This document shows, in pieces, positions 1 to 9,723 of a stretch of DNA of 36,207 nucleotides (the first letter of the stretch is position 1; each line of letters begins with the position of its first letter). The notes beneath the pieces were generated by a model that was not told where the DNA came from, did no database searches, and saw only the letters and a program-made list of their open reading frames with translations. Position numbers and translations under genes: made by a program. The DNA is from Candidatus Neomarinimicrobiota bacterium. Its GTDB lineage: Bacteria; Fidelibacterota; UBA8477; JABMPR01. The stretch spans positions 1-36,207 of the forward strand of contig JADHUM010000048.1 in NCBI GenBank assembly GCA_016784545.1, read 5' to 3'.

Positions 1-312
1 TTTACAATTAATAACAAGAATAAATACAACTTATCTAGTTTATTATCAAAAGGTTACGCATGATCTGTCTAGTCGCGGGATCGAAACCCTAACTAAGTAT
101 CCTCTATTGGACCCCCGTTTTCACACAGCCTCTTAAGTCCGGGGCTATTTTTATTCATGATTGAATATCAGCCCTGGTTGAAGATGGAATAATCTTGTAA
201 ATATTGAAACCTTTGATTCAGCAATGTCCGGGCTAGATTTCATGAGGTAAATTATCATGATTGACATCCGGAATAAAAAATTTTTCACATAATCTCGAGG
301 GAACCAGTAGCT
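1..312. other. Left-edge non-coding stretch
   Basis: No complete gene is visible. One plus-strand frame is open from the window edge to a TAA at 134-136, so the tail of a truncated upstream gene is possible, but the translation resembles nothing I know and it would run into the hairpin at 127-146. The remainder is AT-rich and should contain the promoter of the metalloprotease gene; I could not identify promoter boxes with confidence. Confidence 0.4.
127..155 (+). terminator. Probable Rho-independent terminator
   Basis: AGCCTC (127-132) pairs with GGGGCT (141-146) across an 8-nt loop, and ATTTTTATT follows. It would end a transcript that enters from the left of the window. The stem is short and contains one G-T pair. 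Confidence 0.5.
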
Positions 313-3048
313 ATGTATAAAAATATAATTTTGATCCTAACCGTGGGAATCACCTCAATTATGGCAACAGCGCCAGCAAAACCAGGTGAGGTGGCTTCTG
401 AAAGAGTAATCCAAATGACCCAGGTCATGGCTGAATCCCATGGACAAGGCGGATTTGCACAAAAAATTCAGCGTGTTAAACAGCGTAATCTTGAGTTGCC
501 AATCCATAGTCTTCGTGATCTTCGTGAAGATGTTTACGGGAGTTTCCCGGTGATCCTGGGTTCATATAGCGATTCCAACGACCCGGCTGGTACAGCTACG
601 GCATTACAGGCAGAACTTTTTGATGGTCCTTGGTCAACTATAACGATGGCAGAGCACTATGAAGAGATGTCCTATGGACAATTTCATCTCTCAGGATCAG
701 TTTATGGCTGGTACGAATTAAGCCAGACAGGTTTTGTTTACGGTGGGACAGATAATGGATGGGATGGAGGTGTAAGCCAATTTCTTACAGAGACCCTTGA
801 TCTTGCAGATCTGGAAATTGATTTCACCCAGTATGATAATGATGGCGATGATGGCATTCCCAATTCAGGTGATGATGATGGAATAGCAGATGTCGTTTTC
901 TTTGTCCATTCTGGCACGGGAGGAGAAACTGGCGCGGCAGCAATTTGGTCTCACAGCTGGAGATACTCCGGTGCAGTAGATGGTAACGATAATGGTTTTG
1001 TCACCGATGATATTGGCTTTGATGGCAACCCCATATTGGTCGATGACTACATCATGCAACCTGCAGAGAACGGTGATGGCAGCTTGATCGAGATAGGTGT
1101 TTTCTCACATGAATTTGGACATGCTTTGGGTCTTCCTGATCTTTATGACACGGATTATAGCTCGGATGGAATAGGCAACTGGTGTCTTATGGCTGGTGGG
1201 TCATGGACGACAGCCAGTAGTCCAGCCCATATGTCAGCCTGGTGTAAAGAAATGTTGGGATGGGTTATCCCTGTTGTATTGGACTCCAATGCTATCGCAG
1301 TGGACATTCCCCCAGTAGTTGAGACTGGTTATGTACTCAAATTGTGGACAGAAGGAGAGATTGATCCTTGGGAATCGCGGTTTGCCCAGGAACTTGAAGT
1401 TGGACGTGAGTACTTCCTCATCGAGAATCGACAGATCCAGGGTACAGACCAGCATCTAGAGGGAACAGGTTTGTTGATCTATCATGTTGATAATTCCCAA
1501 TGGAGTAATAGTAATGATGATCATCGTCTTGTTGATCTTGAACCGGCCAATGGTCAAGAGGGTGGAACGAATCCCGGACAACCCTGGTCTGCAAGTTCCG
1601 AGAATCAATTTTTTGATTTTCATACCGATCCTTCATCCATGGACTACTCTGGTAATAATACTGAGGTAGCAGTTTTTAATTTTGTCCAGGGAGATACATC
1701 GATCTTTGCCTCAGTTGAGATAGTAGAAGCATTTCCACACCTGTACATTGAACATATGAATTACACGGATGAGAACGATGATGGATTTTTGTCACCATCA
1801 GAAAGTGGATCGATCTGGATAGAACTGATAAATTATGGTGTTCTGACCACTGGAATTTATGCCTCGGTTATAGATGATAACCCTGCTTTTACTTTCACAG
1901 CACCTGAAATGACCTTTGATGATCTTGAGGTGAATGCATCTGTGATCGCCAACTCTCCCTTAGAATTTACAATGGCAACTGACTTTGAGAGTGGAACGGT
2001 TCCAATGCGGATAGCTGTTGGTAATGCCACGTCCGAAACGATTGATACGCTGACCTTTGAATTGCGGATCGGTGATCCGCAGGTAGCCCTTATCGACGCA
2101 GATGGAGCATTATCAGGTGACAGTAATGTTCAGGATTACTATAGTCAGGCCCTCATTGACAATGATATCGTCTTTGCCATATGGGATATTCTACAGCTTG
2201 GATTGCCAGATTCAGACTGGCTCCAGGCAAAGCCACAAGTCGTTTGGTTCACCGGTAATAGTGAATCACCTCTGACTCAGTCCGTCATTGATCTTCTTTC
2301 TGCCTATCAGGATAACGGGGGTAGGCTTTTACTCTCTGGTCAGGATATCACAGATGGGGATGAGACCCAGGCAGCATTTTTAAGTGATTATTGTGCTGCA
2401 GTTCTGGATGAGGAAACCACGACCAATCCACGCTATGCCTTTGGCAACCCTGATCACGAGATCATGGAGGCAAGTGATCAATTTCGCATCAACACACACT
2501 TCGGTGCTAATAATCAGACCAGTCCTGATGTAGTGACCAGCATGTCTCATGGAAAGACGCTTTTTCAATATCCCCGGTTGGATTACCGCTCTGCTGGTAC
2601 AACCACCATTCAGAATGGGTATAAAACCATATTCCTGGCTTTTGGCTTTGAAGCAATTGCATCCCTGGAGGACGAGGGACCAACTATTCGCGCTGACCTG
2701 ATGCAGAGATTCCTGGAATGGTTTGATATCGACTATGTTGGAATAGATGGGGAGAACGTTGCCCATGATCTGACACCAGGTATTAGTCACTTCTATCCTA
2801 ATCCCTTCAATCCTACCGTCAATATTGGGTACATGTTGCCTGGGGCAAGCTCTGTTAACTTGACTATCTTTGATGTTAGGGGACAAGAGGTTGTCTCACT
2901 CCAGGATGGTTTTATCCAACCAGGCAATTATGAGGTACAGTGGAATGGTGTGGATAGATCAGGCAATCCAGTGAGTACAGGTGTGTATTTCTGCCGTCTA
3001 AAGGCAGGGGAGATCAGCCAGACCATCAAAATGGTGTATCTCAAGTAA
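313..3048 (+). CDS. Secreted M6-family metalloprotease with T9SS sorting domain
   Basis: This is a 911-residue secreted protein predicted to be a zinc endopeptidase of the M6 (immune inhibitor A-like) type. An N-terminal signal peptide covers about residues 1-20. The zinc motif HEFGH is at residues 266-270, followed by the family pattern ALGLPDLYD. A Met-turn-like CLMAGGSW (about 291-298) and a conserved PAHMSAWCKEMLGW-type segment come next. Residues 590-760 look like a Rossmann or GATase-like region that I cannot name. The last 85 residues are a T9SS type A sorting domain (FYPNPFNPT, then IFDVRGQEV, GVYFCRL, and a final IKMVYLK), so the protein is expected to be exported by T9SS and held at or released from the cell surface. 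GAGGGA at 296-301 is a plausible ribosome-binding site. A terminator follows at 3072, so the gene is probably transcribed alone. Confidence 0.9.
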   Translation: MYKNIILILTVGITSIMATAPAKPGEVASERVIQMTQVMAESHGQGGFAQKIQRVKQRNLELPIHSLRDLREDVYGSFPVILGSYSDSNDPAGTATALQAELFDGPWSTITMAEHYEEMSYGQFHLSGSVYGWYELSQTGFVYGGTDNGWDGGVSQFLTETLDLADLEIDFTQYDNDGDDGIPNSGDDDGIADVVFFVHSGTGGETGAAAIWSHSWRYSGAVDGNDNGFVTDDIGFDGNPILVDDYIMQPAENGDGSLIEIGVFSHEFGHALGLPDLYDTDYSSDGIGNWCLMAGGSWTTASSPAHMSAWCKEMLGWVIPVVLDSNAIAVDIPPVVETGYVLKLWTEGEIDPWESRFAQELEVGREYFLIENRQIQGTDQHLEGTGLLIYHVDNSQWSNSNDDHRLVDLEPANGQEGGTNPGQPWSASSENQFFDFHTDPSSMDYSGNNTEVAVFNFVQGDTSIFASVEIVEAFPHLYIEHMNYTDENDDGFLSPSESGSIWIELINYGVLTTGIYASVIDDNPAFTFTAPEMTFDDLEVNASVIANSPLEFTMATDFESGTVPMRIAVGNATSETIDTLTFELRIGDPQVALIDADGALSGDSNVQDYYSQALIDNDIVFAIWDILQLGLPDSDWLQAKPQVVWFTGNSESPLTQSVIDLLSAYQDNGGRLLLSGQDITDGDETQAAFLSDYCAAVLDEETTTNPRYAFGNPDHEIMEASDQFRINTHFGANNQTSPDVVTSMSHGKTLFQYPRLDYRSAGTTTIQNGYKTIFLAFGFEAIASLEDEGPTIRADLMQRFLEWFDIDYVGIDGENVAHDLTPGISHFYPNPFNPTVNIGYMLPGASSVNLTIFDVRGQEVVSLQDGFIQPGNYEVQWNGVDRSGNPVSTGVYFCRLKAGEISQTIKMVYLK

Positions 3049-3071
3049 TCTGAACCAATTATAAAGATAGG

Positions 3072-3107
3072 AAAGCCCTGGACAGTTGTCTGGGGCTTTG
3101 TTTTATT
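3072..3107 (+). terminator. Rho-independent terminator of the metalloprotease gene
   Basis: AAAGCCC (3072-3078) pairs with GGGCTTT (3093-3099). The stem continues inward with further pairs, including two G-T pairs, to an AGTT loop, giving 12 pairs in all. GTTTTATT follows. It lies 24 bases after the stop codon. Confidence 0.85.
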
Positions 3108-3250
3108 GGGGCCAATGGGTCACACTCCGATTCACTTGGATCGTAGCGCTGTCCAGGCTAATTTCATGGCAATTCCACACTCGCACAGATACAGATTAAT
3201 CTCCATCTCGAACTCCATTCTCACAATTTCAAAACAAATAGGGGGCATTC

Positions 3251-4351
3251 ATGAACAATTTGCAGTCGACGGTAATCATGAAGACAGACCTGGTGAATTT
3301 TACCGGTCGAGTATCTGTGGCCTCACAGGCCGACTTAAGTGATCTACTCAGAATCCAGAAGGATTTAATCTCAAAGGTTGTTTCCAGCAACAATGGCAAG
3401 ATTATCAAGGGGGAAGGGGATTCTTTCTGGATCATTTTCCCAAGTGTCACCATAGCAGCCATCTCTGCCGTCGAAATCCAGCAGGAATTCAGAGTTGAAC
3501 AAGCCGGATTATCAGATACTGAAACCTTAAGTATTCGGATTGCTATTACCATTGGGGACATTCTCCACCAGGAAGGTGATATTTTTGGCGATGCTGTGAA
3601 TCTGGCAGCTCGAATTGAATCCATCACCCCGCCGAATGAAATTTACCTCAGTCATGCGGCTTGGTTGGTATTGAACAAAGCTGAGATTGGAAATTCCTTT
3701 GTAAAGGATTTTGAACTGAAAGGGATATCCGATAAAGAAAGCATTTATCGTATTGATCAGCGGCATAAGACCAGAATTATTAAAGAGCAGGCTGTGGTAT
3801 TCACCGATCTACGCTCTTTTAGCGGCTTCAAGGATAAATTCTCCATAGACGATGTGGAAAATGTTATCGGCAAGATGGAAGAAATAGCCAGACATGCCTG
3901 TGATTCTAATGGTGGGACCATTCGAGCAACCATTGGAGATGCCCACTTCATGACTTTTCCCACCGCTACAGCGGCAATTCATGGTATTCTAACCATCATG
4001 AGTCACTGGGATAAATACATAGCTGAAACAGGCTACCCGACTCCCATGGCCCTGGGGGCTCATATTGCCGATGTTTACATTTTTAGATCCTGTATCTATG
4101 GGGATCAAATTAACAAAGCCGCTCTCATTGAGTCCCTGTGCAGGTCTGCACATTCTGAATTGGATAGAAGTGTTGCTCTCATCTCAGATCAGGTCTACCG
4201 AGAATCTCAAGTGACTCAATCCGAATGTGAAATAATAGAAATTGACCCAGGTATCATTGACAGGCGCATGCAGGGTAGATTCAAGTCAACTTTTGCCGAG
4301 GGAGAACCCCTCTTCGAACTCCTGCCAGCATCTCCCGCTACAGATGAATAG
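3251..4351 (+). CDS. Class III adenylate/guanylate cyclase with two catalytic-like domains
   Basis: This 366-residue cytosolic protein has no signal peptide or membrane segment. It contains two class III cyclase homology domains (about 1-170 and 178-345). Domain 1 has both metal aspartates (D13 and D57), the adenine-type lysine (K53 in KGEGD), D114, and the transition-state Asn/Arg pair N117 and R121 in NLAAR. Domain 2 keeps both metal aspartates (D186 in FTDLRSF and D230 in TIGD), D285 and N288, but has Ala226 in place of the lysine and Leu292 in place of the arginine. In class III dimers each site takes its metal ligands from one domain and the Lys/Asn/Arg from the other, so only one complete site remains. 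The lysine favours ATP, so cAMP is the likely product. ATG 3251 follows AGGGGG closely. No sensor domain is attached. Confidence 0.85.
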   Translation: MNNLQSTVIMKTDLVNFTGRVSVASQADLSDLLRIQKDLISKVVSSNNGKIIKGEGDSFWIIFPSVTIAAISAVEIQQEFRVEQAGLSDTETLSIRIAITIGDILHQEGDIFGDAVNLAARIESITPPNEIYLSHAAWLVLNKAEIGNSFVKDFELKGISDKESIYRIDQRHKTRIIKEQAVVFTDLRSFSGFKDKFSIDDVENVIGKMEEIARHACDSNGGTIRATIGDAHFMTFPTATAAIHGILTIMSHWDKYIAETGYPTPMALGAHIADVYIFRSCIYGDQINKAALIESLCRSAHSELDRSVALISDQVYRESQVTQSECEIIEIDPGIIDRRMQGRFKSTFAEGEPLFELLPASPATDE

Positions 4352-5683
4352 CAGGCAGCAGGTGTCACATCACAACTGACAGATAATGAGTACGATGATT
4401 GGTGGTACTATCAACATACATTTAATGATCTGGGAGAAATCGTTTGGTTAGGTAATCCTCTAAATTATTACGAGATTTTTCTGTATTCTCCAACCAGTGA
4501 AACGGTAATCCAATTGACCAGTAATGGGCGACCCAATAGCCATCCTCACATCAATCAAAATGGAGACATCGTTTGGACTGGTCAGGGCGCTGAATATGTA
4601 CAGGGCAGTGAAGGAGTCTATATTGCTAAAAAAGCCCTCTCCTCGGGCTCTATTGCTGGTACAATAGCCGTTGACGATACAGGCCTTGCCGGTGTGGCGG
4701 TTGAGCTTCTTGATTCTGAAGGTTATCCGTTGCTATTCACATCCACTGATGTTGAAGGAACTTACTCATTTGGAGAAGTAGAATCAGGTGACTATCAGGT
4801 TATGATCGTCGAACCATTGGGTTATGTAGCAGATGAAAATCCAAAGATCACATCCTTAGCACCCGGTATGACCAATACACTGGATTTTACGCTAGCTGGA
4901 GTAGTGGTTCAAAATACCTGTAGAGGTAAGGGCTATTGGAAGCATCAATTCGATGTATACCTTAAGAATAGAGGTCACGCTCAGGAAAGCTACGATGATC
5001 TGAGCTCGTACATGGCCCAGATTTATCAATTTTATACTCCCCATTTTGCGATTTTCGCTAATTGTAACACTTTTGAAGATTGGCAAGCCATGCTTACAGT
5101 GAGAGGTAACGTCCAAATGGTTGAAAGGGCAAGGCAGCATCTCGCTGCACTGGTTTTCAATTTTGCATCCTTGAAAGTAGCACAATACGAAATCGTCACC
5201 GAAGATGGCAAAACTGCCGGGGATGTTTTGACATTTGTTTCAACCCTTATCGAAGATAGTGATTCTGCAAATGATGAAATGGCTAAAGATCTTGCAGAGG
5301 CGGTGAACTCGCAATTAGAAATAGCATCGGGGATTATTTCATCAGGTGGCGTGCTCTATAAGGGTAATGGAGAGCAGGTTGCATGGAATTGGGGTGAATT
5401 ACCTGTGAGTTTTTCTCTAGACCAAAACTATCCCAATCCATTTAATCCAACAACGACGATTCATTACAGCTTACCCGTTGCCTCAGATGTCACCCTCCAT
5501 ATTTACGATATCACAGGTAGGGAGGTAAAAGGCCTTGTCAACGCATATCAGGCAGCAGGAACGTACTCGACACACTGGAAGGGCACAACTTCAAACGGGA
5601 TATCTGTGGAAACAGGCGTATACTTTGCTCGTATCCAGGCTGGTGATTATTCGCAGGTCATAAAGATGATCTATCTCAGGTAA
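4352..5683 (+). pseudogene. 5'-truncated secreted T9SS cargo gene
   Basis: The frame is open immediately after the cyclase TAG (4349-4351) and in the same phase. Its first codons already encode beta-propeller-like repeats (DLGEIVWLGN, then NGDIVWTGQG), so the protein begins in mid-domain and lacks its signal peptide. A TTG at 4514 could start a 389-residue product, but that would not be exported. Next comes a carboxypeptidase-regulatory/Cna-B-like domain (about 4650-4890), then a Cys-containing domain opening with GKGYWKHQF that resembles GYWK-type segments of other secreted proteins. A complete T9SS sorting domain ends the frame (NYPNPFNPTTTI, YDITGREV, GVYFARI, final IKMIYLR). I read this as the 3' part of a cargo gene whose 5' end was lost when it was joined to the cyclase gene. 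It could still be transcribed with the cyclase. Confidence 0.7.
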
Positions 5684-5711
5684 AGAGTTTCCCTATCTTG
5701 CCAGAATTAAT

Positions 5712-5740
5712 GAGCCCCTGTCTATAATGGGGGCTCTCTT
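5712..5740. terminator. Terminator hairpin between convergent genes
   Basis: GAGCCCC (5712-5718) pairs with GGGGCTC (5730-5736), followed by TCTT on the plus strand. It sits 28 bases after the stop of the truncated cargo gene and abuts the stop of the convergent ABC-F gene, so it could serve both directions. The T tract is weak on both strands. Confidence 0.6.
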
Positions 5741-7267
5741 CATGGTGAAAGAAGAGATTTGATCCATAACCTGCTATTTCCTGATTTTTCAGATTCCAGA
5801 GACCAGACGGTCTCCGCTACCCTGGATACCAGGTGACGATCGTGACTGACCAGCAAAATGCTGCCTTCCCATTCCAGCAAAGCCTCCTCAAGACAGGTGA
5901 TTGCCAGTAGATCCAGATGGTTGGTGGGTTCATCCAGCACCAGGAGTGAACACTCCCGGGACATACCCAGTGCCAGCATCAATTTGCGACTTTCACCGGG
6001 ACTGATCATATCACCGTGGAGCAAGCCTTCAGGGTCAGAGCCCAAACGGCGCACAATGGTCAGAACCTGACCCATTTCATCATGTGAGAGCTGTTTTAGG
6101 GTCTCAAGAAGAGTGCTGCCCTCAGTCATGGGAATTTCCTGTGGCATGTACAGCAGGTCTGATTTGGGCAAGCTGGATCTGTGCATCAAATGGTTTACCA
6201 GTATAGATTTTCCAGAACCATTTGCTCCTGTAATGGCAATGCACTGTCCGCGCTCAAGCAGGAGATCAGGCCATGAGATTGTCAGAGAATTACTGGGACT
6301 GATACTGCCAGCCGGCTCATCAATGAGGACTTCCCTATGACCTGCACGGCCTCCCAGATGGATACCACTGCGATGCTCTTTTTGAACTGATATTGCACTT
6401 TTCCTGGCTTCCACCTTGTTGACCCGCTCACTCAAGGTTTGTTTGAGACGACCAGATTTCTTGTCCTTGCCGGAATAGATGGCCATACCGATCTTAGCCC
6501 GTCCATCTGAATCTCCCCGTGCCAGATAGCCTCGGCTCCGCCTGCCAGCTGTTCGGGTAACCTCCTCAGAGCGACGTTGGAGTTCACGGCGTAATTTCCT
6601 GGCTTCCTTTTGAAGCACAGCCTTCTGCCTCTGATGCTCCAACTGCTCACGATCCAGTTCCTGATTGGCTGAGCTAAAACCACCCTTGCGCATGTCAGGA
6701 TGTCCCTTTTCAAGAAAAAGAGTATGATCACAAAGCGTATCCAGCAGATGCCGATCATGACTGACAATGAGACCGATTCCCTGAAAAGCTTTGAGTGTGT
6801 TGAGGAGAATCTCTTTGGTGTTGATGTCGAGGTGGTTATCAGGTTCATCAAGGATGAGTACATCAGGCTCATGAGAGAGCGCCAGGGCTAACTGGAGCCG
6901 CTTTCTTTCCCCATGGCTAAGGGTTGCCCCATCTATTGAACCAGTCGGGCTGAATGGCCAATTTCGCCCTCCATGACCAAATCTGTGCATCTTCAGCCAT
7001 TGACAGTCTGAGCAGTCCGGGAGGATGATGATCAGTACGCTGTTCAACTGATTGGATATCTCCTGGAGCGTTGATATCTCCTGAATCGGGTTTTAAACTT
7101 TGGTTGATGAGGTGAAGCAGGGTGCTTTTCCCGCATCCGTTGGCTCCCACAACTCCTGTCCAGCCTGTATAGAAGGCTATGCTTATATCAGTGAAAAGTG
7201 CTTCCACGGCTTCGGGGTATTTGAAGCTCAAATGCTGTATAGTAAGAGATCTTGATATATGAGACAT
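5740..7267 (-). pseudogene. ABC-F family ATPase interrupted by a frameshift
   Basis: Two overlapping minus-strand frames make one duplicated-ATPase ABC-F protein of about 500 residues; members act on the ribosome and have no membrane domain. Domain 1 has Walker A (GANGCGKST) in the upstream frame, and signature LSHGERKR, Walker B (VLILDEPDNHLD) and the H-loop (IVSHDRH) in the downstream frame. A long, strongly basic linker follows. Domain 2 has Walker A (GANGSGKS), an SPGESRKL signature, Walker B (LLVLDEPTNHLD) and SHDRH. The upstream frame is sound to DWFNRW and the downstream one is sound from ATLSHGERKR. They meet at a run of four G (plus-strand CCCC 6927-6930), so one extra base explains the break. 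The best start is ATG 7267-7265, behind AAAGGA. This may be an assembly error, a true mutation, or (less likely) programmed frameshifting. Whether it gives antibiotic resistance or has a housekeeping role cannot be told. Confidence 0.8.
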
Positions 7268-7808
7268 GCTAAATCCTTTGTAGATAACGATTTTGTGCAA
7301 GCCCGAGTTACAAACTCGAGGGTCTGAGTAAAACCAGTAAGTACTGAACCAGATGTGTTTGGCTTAATGCTTCTTATTTAGTGGGTTTTATTTGCGCATC
7401 CCGCTGATCCCTTAGAGGAAGGTTTAGTGACTGTTGTCTCATGCCCAAAATAGGCAAAAAATAGGGGAGAATCAATTGAGTTTAGGTTTGAACAGGTATC
7501 CCAGGGATGGGCATGCGTCGCTTCCAGGCGACTCTGAATTCTGGCTCCTGAATTCCTGATTTTACCCCTAAATATTCCCTCCGTGCAAGGATTGGTTCCA
7601 TCTGTGTTAGCCGGAAACTCGAAGTGTCCTTATCTTTCAGAACAGTAGGGGGTTTTGCGAACAGGATGCACAGCCGTACCACTCAGTAATTCATCGGGCA
7701 TTTAAACCTTCTGACCCTCTTCAGTAAGTTAAGTATACTGGGTGTAGGCTTTGTCCTTTTTGCAGGAGTAAAGATATTGTAAACATGAAACAATTACAGG
7801 GGTGATTT
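7268..7808. other. Intergenic region with divergent promoters and small hairpins
   Basis: This stretch lies between the divergent ABC-F and Fn3-lipoprotein genes. A hairpin CGAGTT/AACTCG (7304-7318) lies in the ABC-F leader. A second, GTCGC/GCGAC, is near 7508-7523. A minus-strand open frame of 66 codons (7482-7682) has no recognisable domain, no clear ribosome-binding site and a repetitive AATTC-rich stretch, so I do not call it a gene. A 22-codon frame on the minus strand, starting with MRQQSLNLP near 7440, could be a leader peptide, but this is speculative. Confidence 0.4.
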
Positions 7809-9605
7809 ATGAAGCGGAGATTGATTGCATCAACAGCATTATTAATGCTTATCAGCTGTGAAGAACCCACCGAATTATTAGCACCAACAAATTTGACTTA
7901 CATTAAAAACAATGAAAAGTCGGTGACACTTCTGTGGGAGAGGAACAATGATCAAGAAGGCGGTTTTACTATTGAGCGCAAAACGGGTAACGGGAACTAT
8001 ACTTTTCTAACAAGCAAACCTGCCAAAAGTACAAGTCATACTGATTCATCACTAATACTATATAATAGCTACACCTATCGGGTAAAAGCAACGGGTGCGG
8101 ATGATGATTCTGAATGGAGTAATGAACTATTGCTTTCAACCTGGCTAAATGCACCTGCTACCCTGAACCTTTCCAGGGAAGGGGTGACCACTTACTCCAT
8201 CTCCTGGACAGATAACTCAGGCTGTGAAGATGGGTATATTGTTGAGCGACGGGTTGGAAGTGGAAGTTATACACTTCTAGCTGAAAAGGCGGCGGATTGT
8301 ACCAGTCATATCGATTCTGGATTGACTATCGATGAGACCTATGGCTATCGGGTTAAGGCAACCAGCCAGGCGGGAGATTCGGAGTACAGTTATGAAAGGA
8401 CTGCTACTTTAGTATTTAATATGGATCCCCCAAGAAACTTGACAGTCACCAAGGACAATGAAACAACCATCAGACTTGAATGGGAAGATAGATCAGAGTA
8501 TGAGGACGGGTTCATCATTGAGCGCAAGGTTGGAGATGCAGACTATATGCTTCTTGCCGAAAAACCCTCAGGAAGTACAAGCCATATAGACGCCAATCTG
8601 ACAATGGGTCAAACTTATGTATATAGAGTGAAAGCAATTAGTCAGTATAAAAATTCAGAATGGAGCAATAATCAAACAGTCCAAATTTATTTTTTGGGTC
8701 CAAGCGAATTGTCATTGTTCCGAGATGATGAAACCACATTCAGTCTCACCTGGAGGGATAACTCTGATAGTGAGGATAGCTATATAGTCGAATGCAAAGC
8801 TGGGGGTGAAGATTATGTGGTTCTGTCCAATGAGCCTGCAGGAAGCACGAGCTATATCCATTCAGGATTGACACTGAATGAAACTTACAGCTATCTCGTG
8901 AAAGCGACAGGTCCTTATGGGGAGTCAGATTATTCTAATGAGGTTTTTGCGCTCCTTTATGAAAGGAGCACAGTCAGGGATATAGATGGCAACATCTATC
9001 AAACTATCCGCAGCGGGGACCAGTGGTGGATGGCAGAGAATCTAAGGGTAAGTAAATACCGTGATGGGAGTTCAGTTGAGTATGCAACCGATACGACCAG
9101 TCACGAGGTAACAGGAATTGGGATATATTGGATTTATAATAACAATTCAAATGATGAACTGGATACATATGGAGCTCTTTACAATTGGCATGCTGTTTCA
9201 GACAGCCGAAACATAGCTCCTGAGGGATGGCATATACCTACAGATGCTGAATGGCAGGAGCTCATCGATAATCTGGGTGGTGAAGACGTGGCTGGCGACT
9301 ACATGAAAGAAGCCGGCACAATACATTGGGAAGATGATGAGGGTTCTACCAATATTAGTGGTTTCTCAGCCTTACCCGGCGGTAGATACTCATATTCTGA
9401 GGGTTGGTGGGGTTGGGGGGGTAGTTGGATTGATGGAGAGCCTGGTTTTTATAGATTGGGACGCGATGCAAGCTTCTGGTCGGCAACGGAGGATGTGGAA
9501 AATGGTGGTGCCATTGAACGATTCTTGTCTTCCGATATTTCAGGTATCTACAGAGGTGTGAGCGAGAAGGAAAATGGTTTTTCTGTTCGCTGTGTGAAAG
9601 ATTGA
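7809..9605 (+). CDS. Lipoprotein with four Fn3 repeats and FISUMP domain
   Basis: This 598-residue protein has a lipoprotein signal ending in LISC (lipobox residues 14-17, Cys17), so it is expected on an outer or inner membrane leaflet facing outward. Four fibronectin type III-like repeats of about 90 residues follow (about 25-385). Each has the same skeleton: P-x-N/E-L near the start, an IERK-type strand, the segment TSHIDSGLT, and YRVKA near the end. The last 200 residues match the Fibrobacter succinogenes major paralogous domain (FISUMP): DIDGNIYQTI, WWMAENLR, YGALYNWHA, PEGWHIPTDAEWQEL, FSALPGGRY, FWSATE, and the final FSVRCVKD. FISUMP proteins are exported and of unknown function; Fn3 arrays usually act as spacers or in adhesion. 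AGGGGTGA just before ATG 7809 is a good ribosome-binding site. The gene stands alone. Confidence 0.88.
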   Translation: MKRRLIASTALLMLISCEEPTELLAPTNLTYIKNNEKSVTLLWERNNDQEGGFTIERKTGNGNYTFLTSKPAKSTSHTDSSLILYNSYTYRVKATGADDDSEWSNELLLSTWLNAPATLNLSREGVTTYSISWTDNSGCEDGYIVERRVGSGSYTLLAEKAADCTSHIDSGLTIDETYGYRVKATSQAGDSEYSYERTATLVFNMDPPRNLTVTKDNETTIRLEWEDRSEYEDGFIIERKVGDADYMLLAEKPSGSTSHIDANLTMGQTYVYRVKAISQYKNSEWSNNQTVQIYFLGPSELSLFRDDETTFSLTWRDNSDSEDSYIVECKAGGEDYVVLSNEPAGSTSYIHSGLTLNETYSYLVKATGPYGESDYSNEVFALLYERSTVRDIDGNIYQTIRSGDQWWMAENLRVSKYRDGSSVEYATDTTSHEVTGIGIYWIYNNNSNDELDTYGALYNWHAVSDSRNIAPEGWHIPTDAEWQELIDNLGGEDVAGDYMKEAGTIHWEDDEGSTNISGFSALPGGRYSYSEGWWGWGGSWIDGEPGFYRLGRDASFWSATEDVENGGAIERFLSSDISGIYRGVSEKENGFSVRCVKD

Positions 9606-9688
9606 TGGCGTCACCAGCAATATAGGGGATACCGACTGTGCCACAGTCCTTAGAGAAGTTGTATAGCAATGGTTTTAGGCATAAGGTT

Positions 9689-9707
9689 AATTGATCACCA
9701 ATCAATT
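9689..9707. repeat. Short perfect inverted repeat
   Basis: AATTGAT (9689-9695) and ATCAATT (9701-9707) are separated by CACCA. No T run follows on either strand, so it is not an obvious terminator. It lies between the FISUMP gene and the sorting-domain remnant. Confidence 0.4.
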
Positions 9708-9723
9708 GCTCATCATCATCCCT

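Noticed and set aside
60-110. tRNA T-arm-like sequence (minus strand GGGTTTCGATCCC)
   Set aside because: Only three stem pairs form, the loop is TTTCGAT rather than TTCGANN, and no acceptor or anticodon arm is seen.
2380-2886. 168-codon minus-strand ORF opposite the metalloprotease
   Set aside because: Antisense shadow of a well-supported gene; its frame ends inside the sorting domain with no start signals.
4349-4351. UAG readthrough joining the cyclase to the downstream T9SS cargo frame
   Set aside because: The cyclase has no signal peptide and is cytosolic, so a fused T9SS tail could not be exported. The cyclase is complete at its stop, and a truncated neighbour explains the shared phase.
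7482-7682. 66-codon minus-strand ORF
   Set aside because: No ribosome-binding site, no known domain, and part of it is AATTC-rich repetitive DNA; more likely non-coding.
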